A DNA stretch of 64,000 nt from Neobacillus cucumis (GCF_016908975.1 NZ_JAFBEX010000006.1:186001-250000), one strand, 5' to 3'. Shown: positions 52,153 to 59,706, numbered from the stretch's first letter. Numbers and translations: made by a program. The notes: a model not told the origin generated them from the sequence alone.

Positions 52153-52790
52153 GTTATGATTATGCCCCTTTTATATCTACCGTTTTTGCGATTTTCTTGT
52201 TCGCTTGGGCGTTATGAACACCATATAACTACCATTCTTGCTTTTTCTTCGCTCACTCGGGCGTTATGAACCCTTTATAACTACCATTCTCGCTTTTTCT
52301 CCGCTCTCTCGGGCGTTATGAACCCTTTATAACTACCATTCTCGCTTTTTTTCCGTTCTCTTGGGCGTTATGAACACCTTATAACTACCATTCTTGCTTT
52401 TTCTTCGCTCTCTCGGGCGTTATGAACCCTTTATAACTACCATTCTCGCTTTTTCTCCGCTCACTCGGGCGTTATGAACACCTTATAACTACCATTCTTG
52501 CTTTTTCTCCGCTCTCTCGGGCGTTATAAACATCTTATAATGACCATTTTTCCAATTTATAAGCTTAAAAGGACAATATAAATTTTTTTATTGCCCCATC
52601 AAATGCCTATTTTTCTTTTTTGAGCAAAATCGTCTTTTATTTTGCCCGTTCAAACTCTTTTCCCTCGCGCTCGGGCACAATCCGCAACCTATTGTGCCTG
52701 TCCGACCTACTTTTCCACAGCGCCTGGGCACAATTACAACTTAACCTGCCCGCATAACCATTTTTCCTCGTTCACAGACATAATCAACCT
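52153..52790. repeat. 52-bp palindrome array D, 12-13 units
   Basis: GGGCGTTAT starts at 52207, 52259, 52311, 52363, 52415, 52467 and 52519, exactly 52 bp apart; a degenerate unit precedes at about 52155. Units of different sequence continue in phase at 52571 (GGACAAT...ATTGCCCC), 52622 (GAGCAAAAT...ATTTTGCCC), 52673 (GGGCACAAT...ATTGTGCC), 52726 and about 52777. The array fills the whole gap between convergent dps and rsbY. Confidence 0.93.
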
Positions 52791-53963
52791 CTAATCATGA
52801 CCACCATCCGTCCTCACCATCACCAAACACATATCATCCTTCGAACCAGCCAGCATCTTCGAATTTGGCTGCAGCATTTCAAATAATTCCTTAGGATCCT
52901 CATTCTCTTGCAACCCACTAATCAGTTTCGCAACAGGATCCCCGTACTCCTCTTCAAGCCACTCCGACAATCCGTCCGTAAAAAGCAGAATACGGGCGCT
53001 ATCCTGAAAAGGAATAACCCCCTTGGTCGCATCAATCTCTTCAAAAAAGCCCAGTGGAACACAGCTATTCTTCATCAGCTTCACTTCCCCATCCACAATC
53101 GCAATCCCTGACGGATGGCCGGCATTCACATATTCAATCGTCTGCTCCACCGTATCCAGCACAAAATAAATCGCTGTAAAATAATAGCTTTCCAAACTAT
53201 CAGGCATCTGCAGCTGATTCATCCGCCGGTTAAGCTCTTTCATCACGACCTCGGGGTCACACATACCCGTAATGGTATCCTTTAATGCAGAATATATGTA
53301 CATACAAACCAAGGAAGAAGAAATCCCGTGCCCCATCATATCAAGCAAAATCACCCCATAGCGACACGGGCTAATTTGATACCAGGCATACAAATCACCA
53401 GCGAGCTCAAAGGACGGCTTGTAGACAGCTGAAATCGTCACATCTTCTTTTTTAATCGGATCACTCAGCATGCTAAGCTGCACCTGTTTAGCCAAATCCA
53501 GCTCATGCTGAATCCTCTTATCCCGTTCTTTACGGAGATCCTTTTCATGCTTTAACCGGAGGACAGAGCGGATTCGCGCCAGCAGCTCCACTTTATTAAT
53601 CGGTTTCATTACATAATCTAAGGCACCTGCATCCATCGCTTCAGCCATCTTATACGAATCGCCCATAGCAGTCACGATAATAATCGGCAAATCCACGTAG
53701 CGCTCATGGGCAAGAACCGTCCGGCAAGCTTCTAAGCCATCAATCTCCGGCATCATCAAATCCATCAAAATTAAATCGACCGGAACCTCTGCCGAAACTG
53801 AAACCTTAACCGCCTCCCCCGGATTAGATCCATCCAGCTGTAAATACTGATATAACTCCCTAGCAGAAGACAACGAAACTAAACAATCATATCCCGCCTT
53901 CTGCAAAATCTTCTCAATTATCATCAGATTCGTCTTATTATCATCCACAATAACAATATTCAT
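52791..53963 (-). CDS. rsbY: Receiver-PP2C phosphatase RsbY
   Basis: 390 residues from the ATG at 53963 (MNIVIVDDNKTN), 6 nt behind GAGGAG; codons upstream derive from a repeat. An N-terminal response-regulator receiver (phospho-acceptor Asp in ILMDLMMPEIDG, about 66; Lys in YVMKPI) is followed by a short coiled linker and a C-terminal PP2C/SpoIIE phosphatase (AGDLYAWYQ, LLDMMGHGISSSL, LLFTDGLSEW). B. cereus RsbY has this layout: RsbK phosphorylates the receiver and the active phosphatase dephosphorylates RsbV. It lies 42 bases downstream of sigB, probably in the same transcript. Confidence 0.9.
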   Translation of the reverse strand: MNIVIVDDNKTNLMIIEKILQKAGYDCLVSLSSARELYQYLQLDGSNPGEAVKVSVSAEVPVDLILMDLMMPEIDGLEACRTVLAHERYVDLPIIIVTAMGDSYKMAEAMDAGALDYVMKPINKVELLARIRSVLRLKHEKDLRKERDKRIQHELDLAKQVQLSMLSDPIKKEDVTISAVYKPSFELAGDLYAWYQISPCRYGVILLDMMGHGISSSLVCMYIYSALKDTITGMCDPEVVMKELNRRMNQLQMPDSLESYYFTAIYFVLDTVEQTIEYVNAGHPSGIAIVDGEVKLMKNSCVPLGFFEEIDATKGVIPFQDSARILLFTDGLSEWLEEEYGDPVAKLISGLQENEDPKELFEMLQPNSKMLAGSKDDMCLVMVRTDGGHD

Positions 53964-53981
53964 CATGATCTCCTCGTTATT

Positions 53982-53994
53982 GGTGACAGGCACC
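53982..53994. repeat. GGTGACAGGCACC element between sigB and rsbY
   Basis: It lies in the 42-base sigB-rsbY spacer, upstream of the rsbY ribosome-binding site, and thus in the operon mRNA. Confidence 0.85.
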
Positions 53995-54005
53995 ATTTGT
54001 TGTAT

Positions 54006-54800
54006 TTAGACAGTGTTTACTCCGTGGTGGGAGTCGATGTTGAGTTCTTTGCGGAGTTTTGCGATTGCCTTTTTCTGGAGACGGGAGACGTGCATTTGTG
54101 AGATTCCTAGTTTCTCACCTGTTTCTTTTTGACTCTTATTCTCGACAAACGTGCATTGGATAATCTCTTTTTCTCGTTCTGATAATACATGGAGGGCACT
54201 CTCAAGCAACAGTTTTCGGTCTACTTTTTCAAAGCCTTCATCTGGGGACCCGATGATGTCTAAAGCCGTAACTGCATTTCCTTCCGAGCCGGTTTCGATT
54301 GGCATATCGACGGAGGCGGTTTGATAGCTCTTTCCCATCTCCATGGCTTCCAAAACATCCTCTTCTGAGATTTCTAGATACTCTGCGATTTCATGGATTT
54401 TGGGAGAGCGCTGGTATTGATTGGTCAACTCGTCCACGACGGTTTTAATCTTTGGCCAGATTTCTTTAATTTTTCTCGGAACATGGACACTCCACGTTTT
54501 ATCGCGTAAAAACCGCTTGATCTCCCCGATTACCGTCGGAATGAGAAACGTTTCAAACGATCTCCCCGCACCTTGATCATATCTTTTCAGCGCGGCCAAT
54601 AACCCGAGCATTCCTACTTGCATGATATCTTCGTGAAAATCTCTTCCCTTTGAATATTTCCTGGCAAGGCTTCCGACCAGTGCCGTATAATGTTCCACTA
54701 AAACGTTTTGGGCTAAGGAGTTTTCATTTTGTTGAAATTCTCGTATCAGGGCATCGATTTCTTGCTTAGTTCGCCTCATGGGTTGTGGCAGTTGTCCCAT
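54006..54800 (-). CDS. sigB: RNA polymerase sigma factor SigB
   Basis: 264 residues from the ATG at 54800 (MGQLPQPMRR), overlapping the rsbW 3' end by 35 bases. Sigma-70 regions: 2 (VGSLARKYSKGRDFHEDIMQVGMLGLLAALKRYD... -10 recognition FETFLIPTVIGEIKRFLRD), 3 (TWSVHVPRKIKEIWP) and 4 (LSEREKEIIQCTFVENKSQK, ETGEKLGISQMHVSRLQKKA). General stress sigma factor. The gene order rsbV-rsbW-sigB and the flanking SigB-type promoters support the assignment over SigF, whose operon has spoIIAA and spoIIAB. Confidence 0.93.
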   Translation of the reverse strand: MGQLPQPMRRTKQEIDALIREFQQNENSLAQNVLVEHYTALVGSLARKYSKGRDFHEDIMQVGMLGLLAALKRYDQGAGRSFETFLIPTVIGEIKRFLRDKTWSVHVPRKIKEIWPKIKTVVDELTNQYQRSPKIHEIAEYLEISEEDVLEAMEMGKSYQTASVDMPIETGSEGNAVTALDIIGSPDEGFEKVDRKLLLESALHVLSEREKEIIQCTFVENKSQKETGEKLGISQMHVSRLQKKAIAKLRKELNIDSHHGVNTV

Positions 54801-55236
54801 TATTCTCACGCTCCCCACTTAGATACTTCGCCATGAAGACCGTTACACCGGAATGATCCAAGACACGGACTTCGTCCATGAGTGTTTCGATTAAAAAGAG
54901 ACCTAACCCTCCTTCTGACAGTTGTTCCATTGTACTTGCTTCCGTATAAGGTCCTAGTTCGTTTTTGGTTTCAACAAAATCAAAGCTCACCCCGCTATCC
55001 GCGACCATGACCTCCAACTTGTCGTCATAAATGCCAAAGCCTAAGGTTACTTCACCGTCTTCTTTAATTCCATATGCATGTTGAACCGCATTCGTACAGG
55101 CCTCACTAACAGCAATTTTCATATCCTCAATTTCCTCGTATGTATATCCCATGCGGCTCGCAATTCCTGATAACGTCAATCGAATCACACCAACATATTC
55201 TGGTTTTGCCGGAATCTTCATTTCAATATAATCCAT
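54766..55236 (-). CDS. rsbW: Anti-sigma factor and serine kinase RsbW
   Basis: 156 residues. GHKL ATPase/kinase fold: N-box EACTNAVQHAYG (about 45-56), G1-type VADSGVSFDF and G2-type SEGGLGLFLIETLMDEV. It binds SigB and phosphorylates RsbV on serine; released when dephosphorylated RsbV takes its place. Starts 15 bases after rsbV and overlaps sigB, typical of a translationally coupled partner-switch operon. Start ATG behind AGGTGG. Confidence 0.93.
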   Translation of the reverse strand: MDYIEMKIPAKPEYVGVIRLTLSGIASRMGYTYEEIEDMKIAVSEACTNAVQHAYGIKEDGEVTLGFGIYDDKLEVMVADSGVSFDFVETKNELGPYTEASTMEQLSEGGLGLFLIETLMDEVRVLDHSGVTVFMAKYLSGERENNGTTATTHEAN

Positions 55237-55251
55237 CTTGTCCCCACCTTT

Positions 55252-55566
55252 TTAATTTACCGAAATATTCATAATTTTATCGAGACCTGTAATCTCAAAG
55301 AGTCTTCTTAACCGCTCCGATAACTCCACAAGCCTTAATTCCCCACCATTTTCTTTCAGTTTTTTAAAAATCCCCACAAATACACCAAGACCCGTACTGT
55401 CTAAATACGATACATCCTTCAGATTAATAATCATCGTTGTATTTTTCCCGTCAGCAAGCGGTAATAATTCCTCTCTAAGGTTTGATGCTGTAAAAGCATC
55501 AATTTCGCCGACCAGCCTCACAGACACTTCCTCTTTCTTCTGATGTACATCTACACTTAAATTCAT
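55252..55566 (-). CDS. rsbV: Anti-anti-sigma factor RsbV
   Basis: 104 residues, STAS domain. The phosphorylated serine is in SYLDSTGLGVFVGIF (about 56), with the N-terminal GEIDAFTASNLREEL. Unphosphorylated RsbV binds RsbW and frees SigB; RsbY is its expected phosphatase here. First gene of the operon rsbV-rsbW-sigB-rsbY, with a SigB-type promoter upstream, so the operon is probably autoregulated. Start ATG behind GAGGTGATG. Confidence 0.94.
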   Translation of the reverse strand: MNLSVDVHQKKEEVSVRLVGEIDAFTASNLREELLPLADGKNTTMIINLKDVSYLDSTGLGVFVGIFKKLKENGGELRLVELSERLRRLFEITGLDKIMNISVN

Positions 55567-55599
55567 TCCATCATCACCTCTGAGATATTTATGGTATAT

Positions 55600-55624
55600 A
55601 TACCACTATATAAAAACTCTAAAC
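55600..55624 (-). promoter_or_regulatory. SigB-type promoter of the rsbV operon
   Basis: Minus strand GTTTAG, 13-bp spacer, TGGTAT (one mismatch to GGGTAT). Confidence 0.65.
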
Positions 55625-55647
55625 CTACTTTTTTAAAAAAATTTTGG

Positions 55648-55703
55648 AATCATGGGGACGGTTCTCCTGCTTCCACGGAAGCAGGAGAACCGTCCCCATG
55701 ATT
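55648..55703. repeat. Perfect 56-bp palindrome, GGGACGGTTCTC family
   Basis: 27-bp arms from AATCATGGGGACGG with an AC centre. Compared with 39667-39719 both arms changed together (CAAGGGG/CCCCTTG versus CATGGGG/CCCCATG). Confidence 0.92.
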
Positions 55704-55731
55704 CACGTGATTCCTATTATTATACCAAATT

Positions 55732-55756
55732 GTTTCATTTTCTATTAATTGGGTAT
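55732..55756 (+). promoter_or_regulatory. SigB-type promoter, 56-residue gene
   Basis: GTTTCA (55732-55737), 13-bp spacer, GGGTAT (55751-55756). Confidence 0.75.
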
Positions 55757-55782
55757 ATAAAGGCTAGGAAGGAGTGAGTGAG

Positions 55783-55953
55783 ATGGATGAACGGAATAAA
55801 CTAAAGACGAAATTGAAGGTAGAAGCTAAGAAGAATGGTTCGATGGCTCAAGATTTTAATGAAGTGAAGAAGCTTGGGAAGGAAATGAAAAGTGCTAAGA
55901 CTGGTTCTGAACTGAAACAGGAAGATAACTTAACTCCAGATCCATTGCAATAG
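55783..55953 (+). CDS. 56-residue charged stress-type protein
   Basis: ATG at 55783 behind AGGAAGGAG, 27 bases after a SigB-type promoter. The sequence MDERNKLKTKLKVEAKKNGS then FNEVKKLGKEMKSAKTGSEL is Lys/Glu-rich, without Cys or hydrophobic core, probably disordered. A clear terminator follows at 55958-55990. No family recognised; promoter, ribosome-binding site and terminator together make it a convincing gene despite its length. Confidence 0.72.
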   Translation: MDERNKLKTKLKVEAKKNGSMAQDFNEVKKLGKEMKSAKTGSELKQEDNLTPDPLQ

Positions 55954-55957
55954 TGAA

Positions 55958-55990
55958 AAGCGGCCAATTCGGGGGCCGTTATTTTTTTGC
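55958..55990 (+). terminator. Terminator of the 56-residue gene
   Basis: GCGGCC...GGCCGT hairpin followed by TATTTTTTTG. Confidence 0.85.
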
Positions 55991-56077
55991 CATACTCTTT
56001 CACTTTTAAGCTAAAAGGGGCCTGCGCCCATGTCGAGTGCAAGCCCCCCTATTTATGTTAAATATCGAATCCCATCA

Positions 56078-56533
56078 TCAGATTTGTTTATCGAGCGGGT
56101 CGTCTTGCCCATATCGCTGATAAAATTCATTCACCTGCTTTTCAGGATGGGAATCTCCATTCTTTTTTCGTAATTCCTCACTACCTTCTTGTTGAAGGTC
56201 TCGCCCATCACTCTTAGCAATGTTATAACCAGAGAGGTGCAGACCTTGTTCGCCGCGTTCCCGCTGTCCATTACCATCTTGTCCATTCTGGTTCCGTTCA
56301 TCCTCTTGGCAAGTTTGACTCTCGCTTGATTGTCCATTACGCCTAAATTGCTCTTGATTCCTTGCCTGAGCATTTTGCCCATCCATCACTGGAAGATCAT
56401 CGACTCTATGCCCATACTTTTGCTTTAATTCCTTCTCGTCGTTCCCTGATGTCTGCTCATTTTTATAAAGAGCGTCATCGCCCTTCATACCTGCTTCTTC
56501 CATATTCGTCGGTTCCGCATAACTCTTCGCCAT
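56078..56533 (-). CDS. Hydrophilic Gln/Asn/Gly-rich protein
   Basis: 151 residues from the ATG at 56533 (MAKSYAEPTNMEEAG) behind AAAGGAGG; 18 upstream codons are rejected. Highly charged and low-complexity (QNGQDGNGQRERGEQG), no membrane segment or Cys pair, probably disordered. Its composition is like that of desiccation or spore small proteins, but I recognise no family. It lies in the SigB-associated region, yet I found no SigB-type promoter at a fitting distance. Confidence 0.65.
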   Translation of the reverse strand: MAKSYAEPTNMEEAGMKGDDALYKNEQTSGNDEKELKQKYGHRVDDLPVMDGQNAQARNQEQFRRNGQSSESQTCQEDERNQNGQDGNGQRERGEQGLHLSGYNIAKSDGRDLQQEGSEELRKKNGDSHPEKQVNEFYQRYGQDDPLDKQI

Positions 56534-56721
56534 GTTTAGTTCCTCCTTTTTTATCTTCCGAGACTGCTGTTTTTCATCCCTAGTCATTCAACAGGTTTTA
56601 CCGAACAGGAGACCACATATTTCAACCACCCTCTTTCTTTCAAATGCTAGATTCTTTTTTCAGGATAGCTTTTTGCTAGCCTTGTTCATGTAGTACCACC
56701 ACATCACACATCTCAAACCTC

Positions 56722-57657
56722 CTATTTAAAAAACGATCCCTTCTTTTTCCCCTTTAACAGGTCGCCCGTCCAGCCTTTATTTTTGATAAAATAATATAAT
56801 AAAGCCGTTGAAACGAGGATGAGAACAATTGCGAACATATAGCCATAGCGCCATTCGAGCTCAGGCATATGCTTAAAATTCATACCCCATAACGATCCGA
56901 AGGCCATAATCGGTGTAAAAATGGTCGTCATCACCGTTAAGGTTTTCATGATTTCATTTCCGCGATGCGAGGAGATGACCTCTTCTAAATTGATGAGCGA
57001 ATCGATTTCATGTTCATACTCATTGAGCAAAACCATCGCCCGTTCAATCCGTTTGCATGTGCACGTAAAAAACTCTCCATCCTGAATATCCGGAAAATTG
57101 ATTTCGTCTATCGCCATTTTCACTTCGTTGATCGGAATTAATAAATTTTTGCAAATCAACAATTCATGCCGGCGCTTATAGACCAGTTCAAGGATCCCAA
57201 TTTCATTTCTTTTTCGCACACTCCAAATCAGAATTTTGAGTGTCTCCTCAAACCGATCAATTTCGACGAGCATTTCATTCATCAATTCCCCGAGGAAAAG
57301 CAAAAAGCCCTCAACAGCATTATTTGTTCGTGATAATAGACGGTAAAGTGCGTCCTGATTCATCGAGCCGATTTCAAGGTCAGAAGTGATTAACTGACCG
57401 CTTGTTAAAAAGAAATGAAAAATCTTATAATCGTTTTCATCTGAATAGCTTTGTTTATAGATAAGGGACCCGTTGATGACTTTTTCGCCATTCTCTAGAC
57501 TAGTTACACGTAAGCTATTGGTTTTATCTTTTCCGATATGGTTCAGCCAAGATGTCATAACAGGGTCCTCTTCATTGCTGGATGACTGGTTAAGATCCAT
57601 TTTTTCGCTGTTCCAATCTAACCACTTCCACTGGTTCCTGCCGATTAATTTTTCCAA
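56722..57657 (-). CDS. corA: CorA-family divalent metal transporter
   Basis: 311 residues from a TTG at 57657, 6 nt behind AGGAGGG. A large cytoplasmic N-terminal domain (about 1-245) is followed by two C-terminal membrane helices (about 250-270 and 282-302) with the family signature Gly-Met-Asn in SLWGMNFKHMPEL. CorA pentamers carry Mg2+ or, in the ZntB-like branch, other divalent ions. The promoter region is shared back to back with 57767-58036, and both sides match SigB-type sites, suggesting stress induction. Confidence 0.88.
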   Translation of the reverse strand: MEKLIGRNQWKWLDWNSEKMDLNQSSSNEEDPVMTSWLNHIGKDKTNSLRVTSLENGEKVINGSLIYKQSYSDENDYKIFHFFLTSGQLITSDLEIGSMNQDALYRLLSRTNNAVEGFLLFLGELMNEMLVEIDRFEETLKILIWSVRKRNEIGILELVYKRRHELLICKNLLIPINEVKMAIDEINFPDIQDGEFFTCTCKRIERAMVLLNEYEHEIDSLINLEEVISSHRGNEIMKTLTVMTTIFTPIMAFGSLWGMNFKHMPELEWRYGYMFAIVLILVSTALLYYFIKNKGWTGDLLKGKKKGSFFK

Positions 57658-57679
57658 AAGAATCCCTCCTCTTTACACT

Positions 57680-57706
57680 AATCCCCGTAATTTAACTAAT
57701 TTAAAC
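57680..57706 (-). promoter_or_regulatory. SigB-type promoter of corA
   Basis: Minus strand GTTTAA, 15-bp spacer, GGGATT. Its -35 directly abuts that of the divergent promoter at 57707. Confidence 0.6.
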
Positions 57707-57732
57707 GTTTCATCTTCATTGTTAACGGGTAT
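57707..57732 (+). promoter_or_regulatory. SigB-type promoter, 89-residue gene
   Basis: GTTTCA (57707-57712), 14-bp spacer, GGGTAT (57727-57732). Confidence 0.72.
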
Positions 57733-57766
57733 TAGAAAAACTAAATAGCTTAAGGAGGGAATTTTC

Positions 57767-58036
57767 ATGAAACGTGTCTTAAGTACGAGCTCACTTTTAG
57801 CTGTAGGAGTTGGGGCTTCGGCTGTACTGTGGCTGCGTCATAAAACTAACCGAATTAAGGCCGAAACACTTCTCCGAGAGTGGAAGCGAAAGATTTTTCC
57901 AACAGTTTATCAAAAAAGCGAGCAGCTTCCGATTCATAAAGGTGGGCATCCGCATCCACATGATATAGAAGATAACAAAATGGTCGACGAAGGTGCGATG
58001 TACTCGGTTCAGTTTTATAATGAAAAATTACAGTAA
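57767..58036 (+). CDS. Small anchored protein, unknown function
   Basis: 89 residues. An N-terminal hydrophobic segment (about 7-23, TSSLLAVGVGASAVLWL) ends in basic RHKTNR, so the remainder is probably cytoplasmic and membrane-tethered. The C-terminal half contains HKGGHPHPHDIEDNKMVDEG, a His-rich stretch that could bind metal. No family recognised. The ATG follows AAGGAGGG, a SigB-type promoter lies 35 bases upstream and a strong terminator follows. Confidence 0.7.
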   Translation: MKRVLSTSSLLAVGVGASAVLWLRHKTNRIKAETLLREWKRKIFPTVYQKSEQLPIHKGGHPHPHDIEDNKMVDEGAMYSVQFYNEKLQ

Positions 58037-58038
58037 CA

Positions 58039-58069
58039 GGTTGGGGCTTTCAATGCCCCAACTCTTTTT
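58039..58069 (+). terminator. Rho-independent terminator
   Basis: GTTGGGGC, loop TTTCAAT, GCCCCAAC, then TCTTTTT. Confidence 0.9.
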
Positions 58070-58083
58070 AAATTATAAGAAAG

Positions 58084-58229
58084 TATAAATTTTGACTTCA
58101 AGAATTGTCCAGCTCCAGCGCCTAGCCCCTCGAGGTCTTAAGCCACTCCCAAAAGGAAGGCAAAAAGCGCCTTCTTTTTGGGAGCGTCTTAAGCTTGTCG
58201 GGGCTGTTCAAGGCGTTTACGCTTTTCTA
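58084..58229 (-). repeat. Dispersed about 150-bp hairpin repeat, copy 3 (inverted)
   Basis: It has the same ends as copies 1 and 2 (AGAAAAGCG...; ...GGAGCTGGACAATTCTTGAAG) but a different central stem: CACTCCCAAAAGGAAGGC against GCCTTC...TTTTTGGGAGCG. The stem is kept while the sequence changes. Confidence 0.85.
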
Positions 58230-58243
58230 ATGAGGTGATCATT

Positions 58244-58960
58244 TTGCTGTTTTTGTTCATCTACCTAGTCATTATTTTGGCCGTGATTAAAATATTTGTG
58301 ATTTTATTTCGTTTAACCGGGCTGAAGGTGGAGGTTTCGCGGTTTCAAGTGATTTCGATGATGACGGGAACCGGCTTTACAACGGGAGAGTCTGAGTTAA
58401 TCTTAGGTCACCCGGTTCGCCGGAAGCTCGCCATCTTCCTCATCTTGTTTGGCGCGTTTTCTCTTGCAGTCATCATTTCCTCCATTAGTGAATTTCTTTC
58501 CAAAGGTCTGCGGGAGAAGGAAATCTTTATTGGTACCGGCGCTGTCATCGCCGTTTTCCTTGTGTTAAAAATAGAATCCGTTCGGCTGGGACTTGCTAAG
58601 GTTTTTCATCGGGAATTGAAGCAGAAGATTGAACTGGCGGATCTACCGATGAGGGATGTTTTTTTGAAAAATAAAGAAGATTTTCTGCTCCATCTTTCTA
58701 TTTATGAGGACTCTACTCTTGTCCATCGTACCATTAACGAGGCGGTCAAAGAGCATGATGAGTTAGCGTTAGTCTTCTTGTTTATTCAGCGAGGTGATAT
58801 CAGAATTCGTAAACATCTCTATGATACGAGGCTTCATGAAGGAGATCAGCTTCTGATTTATGGTGTAAAAGACGTCGTCTTAACTATTCTACACGAGGAT
58901 ATATCTATCATGAAAAAAAATCAAAAGAACCGCGAACTTCCATCAAATCATTTCCTATGA
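58244..58960 (+). CDS. Membrane protein with TrkA-C (RCK_C) domain
   Basis: 238 residues from a TTG at 58244 behind GAGGTGAT; GTG at 58235 is the alternative. Three hydrophobic segments: about 1-22, 68-88 (IFLILFGAFSLAVIISSISE) and 98-116. A C-terminal TrkA_C/RCK_C fold (about 145-225, ending GDQLLIYGVKDVVLTILHED) is a small-ligand-sensing module of cation transport systems. The first loop (VSRFQVISMMTGTGFTTGES) resembles the pore-like signature of Trk/Ktr subunits but is too short to be a channel alone. Probably a regulator of ion transport; function unproven. Confidence 0.75.
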   Translation: MLFLFIYLVIILAVIKIFVILFRLTGLKVEVSRFQVISMMTGTGFTTGESELILGHPVRRKLAIFLILFGAFSLAVIISSISEFLSKGLREKEIFIGTGAVIAVFLVLKIESVRLGLAKVFHRELKQKIELADLPMRDVFLKNKEDFLLHLSIYEDSTLVHRTINEAVKEHDELALVFLFIQRGDIRIRKHLYDTRLHEGDQLLIYGVKDVVLTILHEDISIMKKNQKNRELPSNHFL

Positions 58961-58990
58961 TCAAAAAACTATACGCGGTTCTTTTCTTTT
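58923..58990 (+). terminator. Terminator overlapping the TrkA-C gene end
   Basis: AAAGAACCGCG (within the last codons) pairs with CGCGGTTCTTT, followed by TCTTTTTTT; the loop is about 38 bases. Confidence 0.6.
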
Positions 58991-59015
58991 TTTCCGCATG
59001 CTAATGGTAACTATC

Positions 59016-59684
59016 TTATACTAAAGCTCCCACCCCATACATGCTTTGCCACTCTTTTTTAAATGCTTCAACATCTTGAGTGGTAGCGGGAAAGGCGATA
59101 CATTTCTTGATAAGGTCTGTGCCCACCGTGACACTTTGGGCACCTGAAAGGCAAACATCATGGACTTGCTGAACATTTTTAAAGCTAGCTGCTATGATTT
59201 TGGTTGGTAATTGATAGGAGGATAATAGGGTCGCAATCTCCGAGACAACCTTGACACCACTACCTGTTAAATTATCAATTCGGTTCACATATGGAGCCAC
59301 ATATTTTGCTCCTGCCATCGCTGCAATCAGAGCTTGAAGCGGGGTATAGATTGTCGTTCCCAAAGTTGAAATATTCTCTGCAGTTAATCGTTTAATGGCT
59401 TTAATACCCTCTTCTGTCACCGGGACCTTTACAACAACCGCTCCTGAAAGCTGGTTGCAAATATTCCTTGCCTCTTCGACCATTTCTTCCGCTTTTTCCC
59501 CCACTACCTGAACAAATAGTTCCTTGTCCTCGCCGATTACTTCGCGAATATCTTTTAGAAGTTCTAAATAAGGGCGATTTTCTTTCACGATAATGGATGG
59601 ATTCGTTGTCACTCCTGCAATTGGATAGTACTCCTGTATGTACGCAATTTGTTTTAGATCAGCCGAATCAATATACAATTTCAT
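59016..59684 (-). CDS. fsa: Fructose-6-phosphate aldolase/transaldolase-like protein
   Basis: 222 residues, the short transaldolase (FSA/TalC/MipB) form. Motifs: MKLYIDSADL, GVTTNPSIIVKE, the Schiff-base Lys in VVVKVPVTEEG (about 86), TLGTTIYTPLQALIAAMAGA and KIIAASFKNVQQV. It either cleaves fructose-6-phosphate to dihydroxyacetone and glyceraldehyde-3-phosphate or acts as a transaldolase; the sequence alone does not decide. Last gene of the glucitol-type PTS operon, separated from gutA by a hairpin. Start ATG behind AAGGGGG. Confidence 0.9.
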   Translation of the reverse strand: MKLYIDSADLKQIAYIQEYYPIAGVTTNPSIIVKENRPYLELLKDIREVIGEDKELFVQVVGEKAEEMVEEARNICNQLSGAVVVKVPVTEEGIKAIKRLTAENISTLGTTIYTPLQALIAAMAGAKYVAPYVNRIDNLTGSGVKVVSEIATLLSSYQLPTKIIAASFKNVQQVHDVCLSGAQSVTVGTDLIKKCIAFPATTQDVEAFKKEWQSMYGVGALV

Positions 59685-59706
59685 TTACATGTACCCCCTT
59701 AAAGTC

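Noticed and set aside
54006..55566. spoIIAA-spoIIAB-sigF instead of rsbV-rsbW-sigB
   Set aside because: Same gene order, but followed by a receiver-PP2C gene, near a CHASE3 kinase and CheR-type methyltransferase, with SigB-type promoters around; this fits SigB.
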